Assembly (NCBI GenBank): GCA_002482805.1
Contig: DLGR01000045.1
Location: 206,385 to 270,384 of the forward strand
From: Micavibrio sp. UBA7689
Lineage (GTDB): Bacteria; Pseudomonadota; Alphaproteobacteria; Micavibrionales; Micavibrionaceae
Direction: 5' to 3'
DNA: 64,000 nt
Shown one piece after another: positions 26,684-35,479 of this stretch. Below the pieces are notes generated by a model, which did no database searches, was not told where the DNA came from, and worked only from the letters and a program-made list of their open reading frames with translations. The position numbers were made by a program, and so were the translations under genes. Numbering within the stretch: the stretch's first letter is position 1; each line of letters opens with the position of its first letter.

Positions 26684-27358
26684 TTATGGCGCGGCGGGAG
26701 CGGGGGATAGGCCTTGCGGGGATTTCAGGAACAATCCGAGTGATCTTATTTCTCCGGCATATCCCATAAACTTTTCATTACGGGAGAGCGCGCCTCTGAT
26801 TTCACGTTCCGTCATTACGCTCACATTGCTCAGTTCTTTGTGGTCGCGTTGCGTTGTTTCGCGACCGACATTTTCCAGCAAGCGGAATTCGTCGGGTGTT
26901 AAGCGCAACTCATAAATATGATTGGCGGAACGGGCCCAGTTCTTTTGCCGCTCGTTAAAACGATCGGGATTATAATTATAATGGTACGACCACTGCTTCT
27001 CCGAAGCGGTTTGCTTTTCCATCTCTATTTGCTTGCGTTTCAAAAGGCTTAAGGCACGGTCCTGTAGTTCGCTGATGGGCATCATGCGCCCTTCTTCGAT
27101 CCCTTTCATCGTGTCATGGCCGACAAGTTCTTCACGCAATTCGCGAAACAAGGTTTGCACAGGCGTTTCATTGTTTTCGCCCACCCCGCCCAGCAGGCGC
27201 AGCCCTTTTTTGTTTTTCAAAGCCTCTACGCGGGAAGGAACGGCGAAGAGAAAGCGGCGTTCTCCGTCCGGAAAATCGGCATGAATGATGCCGAGCGCGC
27301 TGTCGTGTTGGCGTGGGGCCACAAGGTCGTAAGCGGTTCTGAGCAGTGCTGTAAGCAT
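26684..27358 (-). CDS. Nudix-like protein
   Basis: The 224-residue product contains a near-canonical Nudix box: G-x5-E-x7-REL-x-EEL around GVGENNETPVQTLFRELREE (about residues 58-77). The conserved Gly of the box end is replaced by Val. N-terminal residues ALGIIHADFPDGERRFLFAVP resemble the start of the Nudix fold. The C-terminal half (SYHYNYNPDRFNERQKNWAR onward) is not recognised. Nudix proteins hydrolyse nucleoside diphosphates linked to another group; here the substrate is unknown and activity is not certain. It stands alone with a Pro/Ala-rich tail. Confidence 0.68.
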   Translation of the reverse strand: MLTALLRTAYDLVAPRQHDSALGIIHADFPDGERRFLFAVPSRVEALKNKKGLRLLGGVGENNETPVQTLFRELREELVGHDTMKGIEEGRMMPISELQDRALSLLKRKQIEMEKQTASEKQWSYHYNYNPDRFNERQKNWARSANHIYELRLTPDEFRLLENVGRETTQRDHKELSNVSVMTEREIRGALSRNEKFMGYAGEIRSLGLFLKSPQGLSPAPAAP

Positions 27359-27413
27359 ACGTATTAATACCCTTCAGAGTACTATAAAACTTATGAAAAT
27401 TTCTGGCAAGAAA

Positions 27414-28379
27414 TTAGCGTGAAGCCGCGGCAACAACTGTAACGTTGCCTTTGGGTTTCGTGTGGAGCCACCAGCCTTCGCGGTTGATCGAGAAGATAGG
27501 CTTGTAGTGCGATACGCGCTCGACGGGCGTGACCGATTTGATCTGGTTGTCCAGAAGCATCGGGCCGTTGTCGGTGTAGACAATCAAAATAGCGTGCGGA
27601 ATGTTTTTCTGCATGTCTTGCAAAATCAAAATACGCATGCGCTCTTCAGGAACACCCAAGGCGCGCAGGGCCACATATTTCGTGATGGCGAAATCTTCGC
27701 AGTCGCCACCGTTTTTAACGAATTCCATGGGCGTCGCCCAATAATCGGATTTGCCGTAGATGTTGGAATCGCTGATGTACGAAATGCGGTTCACTACATT
27801 GTTCACACCTTCGACCATTTGGTTCATCGGCATGCCGCGCAGGAATTCGATTTGCGATTTGAATTGGCTCATCGTTTCGCTGCCGCTGGCCGTGTTCAAC
27901 GCTGCGTCAAAGCGGGAGAACATGTCCGTCCATTTGGTAAACGCCGTCAAAGAAGACGATTGCTTTTCGGTGGAACCGAACAGTTTTGGATAGGCACTCA
28001 TAGGCGCATAGGCTGCAGCCTGCTGGAATGCCACGCGCGCCGGAACATCCTTGATGCTCGCGGCTTTCGCGGTTTTGGAGCCGCCCGCCATCCCGGCAAA
28101 CGAGATGAAAACAGTCAGGGCTGCCATGGTTAGGCGAAGCGCGAACTGCTCGATCAGCGTCTGGCGAATGACGTTGCGGTCCACAAGCCTGTCTTCGATA
28201 AGAACGCTACCGAGCGTCTTGCCGGACGACTTGCTGGAAACCAATGCTTTTTGAAGATCGGAATGGGAAAGAAGTCCGTCGAGAACCAAAAGCTCTCCAA
28301 GACGGTTTTTGTGCAGGCGTATTTTCAGACCCGAAAGGATACCTTTATACGCTTTGTTCTCGTGGTTAGATTGCCCCAC
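27414..28379 (-). CDS. Transglutaminase-like cysteine protein (BTLCP) with N-terminal GspE-N-like domain
   Basis: The 321-residue product has two parts. Residues 25-80 (RLGELLVLDGLLSHSDLQKA) resemble the GspE N-terminal domain of secretion ATPases. After a membrane segment (about 82-100) comes a bacterial transglutaminase-like cysteine protease domain with Cys227 (GGDCEDFAITKY), His262 (PHAILIV) and Asp277 (LLDNQ). The triad spacing fits the BTLCP family common in alphaproteobacteria, where such genes sit beside LapD/adhesin-like systems. Processing of a periplasmic protein is plausible; the joining of the two domains is the odd point. Confidence 0.82.
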   Translation of the reverse strand: MGQSNHENKAYKGILSGLKIRLHKNRLGELLVLDGLLSHSDLQKALVSSKSSGKTLGSVLIEDRLVDRNVIRQTLIEQFALRLTMAALTVFISFAGMAGGSKTAKAASIKDVPARVAFQQAAAYAPMSAYPKLFGSTEKQSSSLTAFTKWTDMFSRFDAALNTASGSETMSQFKSQIEFLRGMPMNQMVEGVNNVVNRISYISDSNIYGKSDYWATPMEFVKNGGDCEDFAITKYVALRALGVPEERMRILILQDMQKNIPHAILIVYTDNGPMLLDNQIKSVTPVERVSHYKPIFSINREGWWLHTKPKGNVTVVAAASR

Positions 28380-28549
28380 TGAAACTCTTCCCCTAAATAG
28401 ATAGAACCCGTTAATACCAATATTCCCACCTTCCAGTGTCTCCTAAAAAGGTTTACGAAATGCTAATTTGCGCCAAGTAATTGGGAAAAAGCTGGCAAAA
28501 GCGGTAAAAAAAGCCTTAATCTGCGAATGAATTTATAGGATTTTCGAGC

Positions 28550-30025
28550 ATGCAGGAATTAACCAAAACAATAAACGCCATGAAGGGCGTTTCCGTCCTC
28601 GTTGTAGGCGACCTGATGTTGGACCGATTCGTCTATGGCGATGTGGATCGCATTTCGCCCGAAAGCCCGGTCCCTGTTCTAAGCATCACGCATGAAGATG
28701 AAATGCTCGGCGGTGCTGGAAATGTTGTTTCTAACCTCTGCGCGCTGGGTGTAAAATCGGCTGTCTTCGCCGTGGTGGGTAATGATGCCAATGCGGAACG
28801 TGTGCTGGAAATAGCCAGAAGCTATGGCGCGGATACAAACGGCATTATAAAAGATGCCTCGCGTCCCACCACGCTCAAGACACGTTACCTCGCACGCCAT
28901 CAACATCTGTTGCGTTCCGATTCCGAAAAGACTTTTGTCTGCGATGCCGCGATAGAAAAGAAAATCGCAGACGGTGTGGCAAAAGCAATCAAATCGGCGA
29001 AAGCCGTCGTTCTTTCCGACTACGGCAAGGGCGTGCTTTCGCAAAGCCTTATCCTGCAAATCATCAAACTGGCGGGCGAGCAAAAAGTGCCCGTATTGGT
29101 TGACCCCAAAGGCAATGATTATCTGCGCTATAAAGGCGCGGATGTTGTAACGCCCAACAGGAAAGAACTCGCCGAAGCCAGCGGTTTTGCGAATCTCAAA
29201 GAAGATGCGGACATCGTAACGGCGGCCGAAAAAATCATTCAATCCTGCGATATCAAATGCGTAGTAGCGACCAGATCAGAAGACGGCATGAGCGTCATAG
29301 GTGCGGGCGCGCCCCAGCATTTGAAAACGCAAGTGCGCGAAGTGTTCGATGTATCGGGCGCCGGCGATACGGTTATTGCAACATTGGCCGCCGTTCTTGC
29401 CACAGGCGCGGACATTGTCACGGCCGCGAAAATCGCCAACATTGCGGGCGGCATTGCGGTATCCAAGGTCGGCACCACGCCGGTGCGCACAGAAGAAATA
29501 CTGGAATCCTTGGCGGAATCTTCGCCGCATCTCGCGCTGGTCGCGGACGATGCGAAAGCTATCGAACAATTGCGCAAATGGCACGCCAAGGGTTTGAAGG
29601 TCGGTCTTACCAACGGATGTTTCGATATCCTGCACAAAGGTCATGTCACGTATCTCGCGCAGGCGCGCGGAGAATGTGATCGTCTCATCGTCGCGCTCAA
29701 TCACGACACCTCCGTAAAAATCCTCAAAGGCCCTTCGCGTCCCGTGAACGATCAGGACGCACGCGCCGCTGTGATAGGCGCGCTGTCTTCCGTCGATATG
29801 GTCGTGTTCTTCGGCGCGGAAAAGGCGGGCGCGGACAATACGCCTTGCGCACTCATCGAAAAACTTAAACCCGATATCTATTTCAAGGGCGGCGATTACA
29901 AGCTCTCGGATTTGGCCGAAGCCAAGATCGTGCAGGCCTATGGCGGCGAAGTCGCGATCATGGGTTTGCAGGAAGGCTATTCGACTAGCGCTATCATTGA
30001 AAAATCCAAAACCCCAAGCCGTTAG
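28550..30025 (+). CDS. hldE: Bifunctional heptose 7-phosphate kinase / heptose 1-phosphate adenylyltransferase
   Basis: The 491-residue product has an N-terminal PfkB-like sugar kinase (VVGDLMLDRFVYGDVDRISP, active site Asp in SGAGDTVIA) and, from about residue 345, a nucleotidyltransferase domain (GLTNGCFDILHKGHVTYLAQ). It makes ADP-heptose precursors for the lipopolysaccharide inner core. The order kinase then adenylyltransferase is the usual one. It stands alone, after 170 bases in which I see nothing. No other LPS core genes are nearby. Confidence 0.96.
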   Translation: MQELTKTINAMKGVSVLVVGDLMLDRFVYGDVDRISPESPVPVLSITHEDEMLGGAGNVVSNLCALGVKSAVFAVVGNDANAERVLEIARSYGADTNGIIKDASRPTTLKTRYLARHQHLLRSDSEKTFVCDAAIEKKIADGVAKAIKSAKAVVLSDYGKGVLSQSLILQIIKLAGEQKVPVLVDPKGNDYLRYKGADVVTPNRKELAEASGFANLKEDADIVTAAEKIIQSCDIKCVVATRSEDGMSVIGAGAPQHLKTQVREVFDVSGAGDTVIATLAAVLATGADIVTAAKIANIAGGIAVSKVGTTPVRTEEILESLAESSPHLALVADDAKAIEQLRKWHAKGLKVGLTNGCFDILHKGHVTYLAQARGECDRLIVALNHDTSVKILKGPSRPVNDQDARAAVIGALSSVDMVVFFGAEKAGADNTPCALIEKLKPDIYFKGGDYKLSDLAEAKIVQAYGGEVAIMGLQEGYSTSAIIEKSKTPSR

Positions 30026-30095
30026 TAGAAATCCGCCATTTAGGGGCTGTTATCAAAATCATCCACAAAATGTAGTGTGAAAACTGCAAACGCTG

Positions 30096-30129
30096 TTGAC
30101 AGCCGCACCGTTATTGAGAATAATTCTCA
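30096..30129 (+). promoter_or_regulatory. Promoter overlapped by a Fur-type palindrome
   Basis: TTGACA (30096-30101), a 17-base spacer and AATAAT (30119-30124) form a good promoter. Lying over the -10 box is the perfect 7-1-7 palindrome TGAGAATAATTCTCA (30115-30129), one mismatch per arm from the Fur-box core TGATAAT-N-ATTATCA. Binding would block the promoter, giving iron repression of the next gene. Confidence 0.68.
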
Positions 30130-30200
30130 GTATCAAGCAAGGGCATCCACCGCCCATCCTGTCGTCTTTAAATTTCAACGCCTGTCCCAAGGGGGTGCCC

Positions 30201-30413
30201 ATGTTGCACGATCTCTATCTGCTGAGCTGTTACTTCGACGGTCCGTCCGCTGTTATGTATGAAGAAGATTTGAAACGCCGCTATGGTCTCAAAGCCGTGA
30301 GCGAGGCTCTCAAACAAGGTCTGATAGAGCTTTACTGCCCGCCCTGCGCCCGCGGCAAATCCACGTTTTTCTGCCGCCTGTCGCAGCGGGGCCTGAGCGA
30401 GGTTACGGGATAG
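30201..30413 (+). CDS. Small protein under a Fur-like promoter, 70 aa
   Basis: The ATG at 30201 (MLHDLYLLSCYFDGPSAVMY) is chosen because AAGGGGG lies five bases before it; a start at 30096 falls inside the promoter. The 70-residue product is soluble, with three Cys in CPPCARGKSTFFC and the end LSQRGLSEVTG. I do not recognise a family; the CxxC and a third Cys could bind metal. The preceding promoter carries a Fur-like operator, so it may be made under iron shortage. Confidence 0.62.
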   Translation: MLHDLYLLSCYFDGPSAVMYEEDLKRRYGLKAVSEALKQGLIELYCPPCARGKSTFFCRLSQRGLSEVTG

Positions 30414-30513
30414 GACAAATAGGATTACGGGCTATACGGGAATCCTCTTCCTTGCTAAACTGGCTGGGTTGATTTTCATTCACCCGCCCTAGCGCTTACA
30501 CGGAAAATATCCC

Positions 30514-31134
30514 ATGCAGCTGAACTCCAAGATTTCGATTCTCGTATTGTCGTCCTGCGTTGCCGCTCTGGCCGCCTGCTCTTCGCCCAATTCCCTGCCG
30601 CGGGGCTATGTCTATCATTCCCACGAATACAAATCACCCAATCCGCCGCCATCGCCGAAATTCACGGAAAAGCAGCGCGCGACGATGGGCCCCGAACAGG
30701 CCGATCAATTCCGCATGGCGGTCTATCAATTGGTGGAAAACCTGACCAACCGCGCAGGCCTGCCACCCAAAGCCGTTTATGTGTTGAAACCCGAACCGAT
30801 GACGCCGTTCTACGCGAATATGGACAATGATTTGCGTGAATCGCTGCGTCATCAGGGCTATAAACTCGCCGACACACCCGAAGATGCTTATGTGTTCGCC
30901 TATTCTGCGGTTGTCGCCAAAACCGATAAAGACAAACCAGCGGACGATATGTCTCCGAACGCACACCTGATGCTGTTCGTATTTGATTCAGCCGGCGAAG
31001 ACGCCAAACTTCTGACGCAAGAGGAAGGAGATTTCTACATCAAGGGCGCGGAACATTTGAATATTCCTTTCGCATCCTTCCCCGGCCAATTGATTCCCGA
31101 ACCCACGGGTCCTGGTTCTAAAGGCAACGAATAA
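30514..31134 (+). CDS. Lipoprotein of unknown function
   Basis: The 206-residue product has a lipoprotein signal peptide (lipobox LAAC, Cys22: AALAACSSP). The mature part starts with a Pro-rich stretch (SPNPPPSPKFTEK) and has no recognised domain. It is followed after 3 bases by the FlgO-like lipoprotein gene, so the two are an operon and may work together at the outer membrane. The segment DAYVFAYSAVVAKT may be a structural core strand. Confidence 0.75.
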   Translation: MQLNSKISILVLSSCVAALAACSSPNSLPRGYVYHSHEYKSPNPPPSPKFTEKQRATMGPEQADQFRMAVYQLVENLTNRAGLPPKAVYVLKPEPMTPFYANMDNDLRESLRHQGYKLADTPEDAYVFAYSAVVAKTDKDKPADDMSPNAHLMLFVFDSAGEDAKLLTQEEGDFYIKGAEHLNIPFASFPGQLIPEPTGPGSKGNE

Positions 31135-31137
31135 TAG

Positions 31138-31671
31138 ATGCGTAAATTCGCCGCGGCATTGCTGGTATCATCCGTCCTCCTTTTGGGAGGATGCGAAGCG
31201 GCGATTCTGGGCGCGGCCACGCCCGGTATCATCAAACAAGACCGTGTCAATTTGACCAACACGTCCTACGCTGCCGTTGATGTCATCGTGCAACAGTCGG
31301 GCAAACGTTTCCCTGCGGGTTCCACACTTTCTGTAGCCGATCTTCAGGAACTCATCGACATGTCCGAGGAAAAGCCGACCGCGAACCCCAAGGTGGGCCG
31401 CGTAATTTCGGGGCAGATGCGGGACCGCTTCGTGCAACTTGGCTATTCCGTGATCGATGATGCTTCGTATCAAAATGCCAATGGCATCGGCGAATTGACG
31501 GGCACGTATGAATTTATTTCCAACCGCATGAATGTTGCGCTGGCATTGAAAGACGCAAAATCAGGCAAGATCATCACGACCTATAACTATTCCCTGCCGA
31601 TGACGTACGATATCAAGAAATACATGACCCGCAACGCCAATTCGTTGCCGGCATTCCCGCCCTTATTCTAG
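31138..31671 (+). CDS. FlgO-like lipoprotein
   Basis: The 177-residue product has a strong lipobox (LLLGGC, Cys19) followed by a domain resembling FlgO (NTSYAAVDVIVQQSGKRFPA, then GSTLSVADLQEL). FlgO-family lipoproteins are outer membrane proteins needed for motility in some vibrios, while relatives occur in non-flagellar settings. The stop of the preceding lipoprotein gene is 3 bases before its ATG. No flagellar gene lies in the window, so a motility role cannot be inferred from context. Confidence 0.72.
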   Translation: MRKFAAALLVSSVLLLGGCEAAILGAATPGIIKQDRVNLTNTSYAAVDVIVQQSGKRFPAGSTLSVADLQELIDMSEEKPTANPKVGRVISGQMRDRFVQLGYSVIDDASYQNANGIGELTGTYEFISNRMNVALALKDAKSGKIITTYNYSLPMTYDIKKYMTRNANSLPAFPPLF

Positions 31672-31681
31672 TCATTTGAAA

Positions 31682-32383
31682 TTACCGGCCCAGCAGCACG
31701 CGGAAATAATGAAATCCGCCGCTGGCACATTTCACGCAAGCTTCCTTGGCAGGAAGCTTGGTGAGTTTCGTATCGTCCAGCGTGTTGACGCCCGTGCCGA
31801 AACCATATGTTCCGGCAAAGCGGGAGGCAGGAGCATAGATACATCCGTTGCCCGCAGGGTCGGTGTCCAGATCAAGATCGATTGTCTGTTGGTTTAAGAA
31901 ATTGACGCGCTCGCAAAACGGCCGCGTCACATTGGGAATGACGGCAATCAATTCTGCCTTTTGCGTGGCGGCCGTATCAGTGCCCATATCCTTGATATGC
32001 GTGGTTGCAAAAAATTCCCACATCATTCCTGCGCTCACGAAATCTTCAGGCGGCAAAATATACGTCGCACCGCCGCCCGTGGAATCGAAAACCTGCCGCG
32101 TGGGGTTCACTGTGATATCGCCATATGCCACATTGGCATCGGGATGTGCGAAACGGATATCGCTTTCCGATACGCCGTTTTGAATCAAATACGCTACCGC
32201 GCGCTCCAGCTCGGCGGCTTGTTTTTGCACTTCGCCTACCTTGATGGCGGTCCTTTCGGAATCGATGCCCGTGCCTTCTTGGAAATTTCCTTTGATAATG
32301 ACAATTAAAAATCCGAGCAGGAAAATCGCGCCCAGAATATAGATCAGCATATTGCCGGACTGGGAATTGCGGATGCGTGTCAT
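31682..32383 (-). CDS. Pilin-like single-pass membrane protein
   Basis: The 233-residue product has the pilin-like N-terminus MTRIRNSQSGNMLIYILGAI, a Gly followed by a hydrophobic helix, but lacks the Glu at position five after the Gly that typical major pilins have. A coiled stretch follows (VQKQAAELERAVAYLIQ) and a globular C-terminus with several Cys (PFCERVN, NGCIYAP, ACVKCASGG). A pseudopilin-like protein of unknown assembly is likely. It shares the hydrophobic N-terminal style of the two pilin-like proteins at 38.1-39.8 kb. Confidence 0.7.
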   Translation of the reverse strand: MTRIRNSQSGNMLIYILGAIFLLGFLIVIIKGNFQEGTGIDSERTAIKVGEVQKQAAELERAVAYLIQNGVSESDIRFAHPDANVAYGDITVNPTRQVFDSTGGGATYILPPEDFVSAGMMWEFFATTHIKDMGTDTAATQKAELIAVIPNVTRPFCERVNFLNQQTIDLDLDTDPAGNGCIYAPASRFAGTYGFGTGVNTLDDTKLTKLPAKEACVKCASGGFHYFRVLLGR

Positions 32384-32393
32384 GAAAATCCTT

Positions 32394-34070
32394 TTAGCGC
32401 GGAGCTACGGGCAGGCAGTCTTTGTAATATTGGCAGGCGCTAAGCGCTTGGTCCTTGGAAAGATTGCCCAGACGGGCGCGGTACATGACGCTGCCGTCCG
32501 ATGTTTTCAAGGGAACGACGATCGGCGAGGCGTGCACGAGCGTTGCGGGCAGTTTTTTCTGCGCGGCGCGGAGCGCGTCATCCGTCATCACGCGCGATTT
32601 ATAGGCGCCGATCTGCACCGACCATAGATCGGACGCCGGCGGAGCAGGGGCGGCGGGGACGGGCTGTACGACGGCTTGAACAACCGCTTGGTTTTTGGCC
32701 GCCATTTGCTGCAACACTTGATTGGTTACATCCGTACCTGCTTGAGCGGAAGCTTGGATCTGGGAAACTTTTTCATGATCGCCTTTGTACACGGCGGCGG
32801 CGAGCAATCCTGTTTCCACGCGTTTGGCATTGATGGCGTCATAATCGCCTTCACCCGTCAGTTCGGAATATTGTCCGCTGTTAACGGCGTATTTAACATC
32901 GGCTGCTACTTGTTCGGTTGTGGGATGTTGCGGCACGGTGAGTTTGCGACCGCTATCCAGTGACGAGAGCGAAGTAAAATTTGATTGTGCTTGCTTGGTC
33001 GCTGCCGCTACTTGTTGCTGTGGGGCCTGCAAAGTATTCGGAGCATTCAGCACAGGCTTGGCTTGGGGAACAGGAACAGGGGCAGGCGGGGTAGGAGCGG
33101 CGGCTGCGGTTTGAATTTCCGGCATGCCGTTCGGTTGCGGTGCGCGTTCTTTCGCGTAACGCAGGTCGTTGGCTTTCACAAAGCCTGTGTTCAAAAGGGC
33201 CGCCATATGATCGTTGCGTGATTTCCATGTACGTCCGCCGAACACCACGCCGATCAAACGCTGGCCGTTCTTTTTGGCGGATGCAATCAGATTGAACCCC
33301 GATGCATTCACAAAACCCGTCTTGAATCCGTCCATGCCTGGATAGGTGTTCATCAGACGGTTGTGGTTGGTGTAGGTCTTGCCGCGATAAGTGAATTGCT
33401 TGGTGCCGAAATAACGATAGTAGTTAGGGTAACGCACAATAACATAGCGTGCGAGGATAGCCTGATCGCGTGCGGTGGAAATTTGTTTTGGATTGTGCAG
33501 ACCGTGCGCGTTCACGTAATTCGTTTTGGTCATGCCTATATCGTGCGCACGGCGCGTCATCTTTGCGGCGAAACGGCTTTCGCTCCCCGCCAGATGTTCG
33601 GCTATGGCGGTGGAAATGTCATTGGCGGATTTCGTGACGACGGCAAGGATGGCGTCTTCCACACGAATGCTGGATCCTGCGGCCAATCCCAATTTGCTCG
33701 GCTGTTGGTTCGCGGCGCGCTGGGAGATATAAATTTTGTCGCTCAATCTGATTGTTCCCGCTTCCAGCGCTTCGAACAAAAGAAGCAACGTCATCACCTT
33801 GGTCAGGGATGCGGGGTGAAGAGGCTTGTTGGCATTTTGCTGGGATATGATCGCGCCGGAATCTGAATCCACTACTATGGAGGCATATTTGTTGTTTTCC
33901 GTCGATTTGCCTTGGTTTTTGCGTGCCTTCGCAAAGGCCTCGCCCGATACGGCGAGGACCATGCAGGCGATAAGCATGGCGCATAAGATCCGGTACAAAA
34001 GATGGTCTCCCGCAGGCTTCACGGTAATGGTTGGAACGTTATCCGGTGCCTGTCTGTTTATTGTTAACAT
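32394..34070 (-). CDS. D-alanyl-D-alanine carboxypeptidase (PBP5 type) with SPOR domain
   Basis: The start at 34070 gives 558 residues and keeps the signal-like segment LLYRILCAMLIACMVLAVSG; a further upstream ATG at 34199 would run into the opposite promoter. The penicillin-binding motifs are Ser88-x-x-Lys91 (ASLTK), SAN (148-150) and KTG in MDGFKTGF. A long Pro/Ala/Gln linker joins it to a C-terminal SPOR domain (LWSVQIGAYKS), which binds denuded glycan at the division site. It trims the peptidoglycan stem peptide in the periplasm. Translation start is uncertain. Confidence 0.9.
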   Translation of the reverse strand: MLTINRQAPDNVPTITVKPAGDHLLYRILCAMLIACMVLAVSGEAFAKARKNQGKSTENNKYASIVVDSDSGAIISQQNANKPLHPASLTKVMTLLLLFEALEAGTIRLSDKIYISQRAANQQPSKLGLAAGSSIRVEDAILAVVTKSANDISTAIAEHLAGSESRFAAKMTRRAHDIGMTKTNYVNAHGLHNPKQISTARDQAILARYVIVRYPNYYRYFGTKQFTYRGKTYTNHNRLMNTYPGMDGFKTGFVNASGFNLIASAKKNGQRLIGVVFGGRTWKSRNDHMAALLNTGFVKANDLRYAKERAPQPNGMPEIQTAAAAPTPPAPVPVPQAKPVLNAPNTLQAPQQQVAAATKQAQSNFTSLSSLDSGRKLTVPQHPTTEQVAADVKYAVNSGQYSELTGEGDYDAINAKRVETGLLAAAVYKGDHEKVSQIQASAQAGTDVTNQVLQQMAAKNQAVVQAVVQPVPAAPAPPASDLWSVQIGAYKSRVMTDDALRAAQKKLPATLVHASPIVVPLKTSDGSVMYRARLGNLSKDQALSACQYYKDCLPVAPR

Positions 34071-34190
34071 TGTACGAGAAGAAGATTGAAAGAACCCTAA
34101 TTTCAGCCGATAATGGGTGGCTGGTAAACCCTCTAAGTATTCTAAGTAATAAGTTTTCCCGTGTCCAGAAATCTGCCGAAAAATCAATGA

Positions 34191-34258
34191 TTTGTGCACT
34201 GCACAAAAAACTGTTGACCAAAGGTTAATTTGGTGATAGATTTAATTTGTGCGATGCA
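34191..34258 (+). promoter_or_regulatory. Phasin promoter with TGC-rich operators
   Basis: TTGACC (34214-34219), a 17-base spacer and TAGATT (34237-34242) form the promoter. Just upstream is a perfect 8-1-8 palindrome, TTTGTGCACTGCACAAA (34191-34207). A related TGC-rich element, TTTGTGCGATGCAA, overlaps the start point (34245-34258). TGC-rich operators beside phasin genes are known targets of the repressor PhaR in Paracoccus, so PhaR-type control is proposed. Confidence 0.58.
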
Positions 34259-34312
34259 ATATCATATCCAAATCTGATATTAAGTCGCGAAACCAATTTT
34301 AGGAGGCCTTCA

Positions 34313-34897
34313 ATGGCAACGAAAAAGAAAACCAAGACCGCTGCAAAGAAAACCACAACGACAGTGCTGAACAGCGCCCCGGTTGCCAATTTTGCTGACT
34401 TTACGAAGGGCTTTCAGCAGTTCACGCAATTCCCGAAATTTCCTCAGTTTGATGGTTTTGATCAATTTAAACAATTCCAACAATTTCCCTCCTTCCAATC
34501 TTTCAAAATGGAGAACCCGATGCTTAAAGGTAACAAACAAGTAGAACAACTGGCGCAAGACGCTGCCGCCATGGGCCAAGACCAAATGGATGCCATCATG
34601 AAATCCTCTGCCATCTTCGCAAAAGGCATGGAAGACATCATGAAGACCTGTATGGAAATCGCTGCCGAAGCCGGTGAAAAAAGCCAGTCGGTTGCCAAAT
34701 CCGTTATGTCTTGCAAAACGCTCAATGAATTCACCGAAGTGCAAACCAAACTGGCACAAGCCAGCTTTGACGACTTCATGACAAATGCCACGCGCATTTC
34801 CGAAAAAGGCGTGAAGCTTTGCACCGAAGCGTTCGAACCGATCAACGATCAGGTTGGCAAAGCTATTAAAAAAGCCACGGACGCCGCGGCCGCTTAA
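34313..34897 (+). CDS. Phasin (polyhydroxyalkanoate granule-associated protein)
   Basis: The ATG at 34313 lies five bases after AGGAGG, giving 194 residues. A Lys/Thr/Ala-rich start is followed by a low-complexity Phe/Gln segment at about 30-65 (QQFTQFPKFPQFDGFDQFKQ), then a helical phasin domain with KKATDAAAA at the end. Phasins coat polyhydroxyalkanoate granules and control their size. No PHA synthase gene is in the window. A strong terminator follows. Confidence 0.88.
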   Translation: MATKKKTKTAAKKTTTTVLNSAPVANFADFTKGFQQFTQFPKFPQFDGFDQFKQFQQFPSFQSFKMENPMLKGNKQVEQLAQDAAAMGQDQMDAIMKSSAIFAKGMEDIMKTCMEIAAEAGEKSQSVAKSVMSCKTLNEFTEVQTKLAQASFDDFMTNATRISEKGVKLCTEAFEPINDQVGKAIKKATDAAAA

Positions 34898-34925
34898 TTT
34901 TCACCCACTCCTTCGATTTTCTAAA

Positions 34926-34955
34926 GCCCCGCCCCTCAAAAGGCGGGGTTTTTCT
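34926..34955 (+). terminator. Intrinsic terminator after the phasin gene
   Basis: CCCCGCC pairs with GGCGGGG, then TTTTT. Confidence 0.9.
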
Positions 34956-35086
34956 CCCCCAAATTACCCGTAAGTTCCTTATTCTTAAGGGACTTTTAAA
35001 TCATTGCCCGCAAGACTATATTGTTAATTCTTGGAACTTGGGCATCCGCCCGGTTTTTGCTAAACTGAAACTATTAAAGGCTTTTG

Positions 35087-35479
35087 ATGACTTTTGAACC
35101 GACCATGGACGGCGACGATGATCCCGCCTTGCCGCCGCCCGACAAGGGTGGGCAAGACGGCGGTAATTCCGACCGTGAAAATGAACGCCAGACAGGTCTG
35201 CTTCTCAAACCGCGTCCAAAAACCAAAAAGCCTTCTATGTACAAGGTACTTCTTTTGAACGACGACTACACACCAATGGAATTCGTTGTACATATCTTAG
35301 AGCGCTTCTTTAACAAGAATAGACAAGAAGCCACCGATATAATGTTGCACGTCCACCGCCGCGGTGTCGGTATATGCGGCATCTTCACCTACGAAGTCGC
35401 AGAAACAAAAGTCGCGCAAGTTATGGATTTTGCGCGGGCCAATGAACAACCACTTCAATGCACGATGGAAAAGGAATAA
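35087..35479 (+). CDS. clpS: ClpS adaptor protein
   Basis: The 130-residue product has a long acidic, disordered start (TMDGDDDPALPPPDKGGQDG) and the ClpS core with YKVLLLNDDYTPMEFVVHIL and VHRRGVGICGIFTYEVAE, which bind N-degrons and the ClpA N-domain. AAAGG lies eight bases before the ATG. ClpS hands N-end-rule substrates to ClpAP. It leads a three-gene block, clpS, an acidic unknown and clpA, all overlapping. Confidence 0.95.
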   Translation: MTFEPTMDGDDDPALPPPDKGGQDGGNSDRENERQTGLLLKPRPKTKKPSMYKVLLLNDDYTPMEFVVHILERFFNKNRQEATDIMLHVHRRGVGICGIFTYEVAETKVAQVMDFARANEQPLQCTMEKE

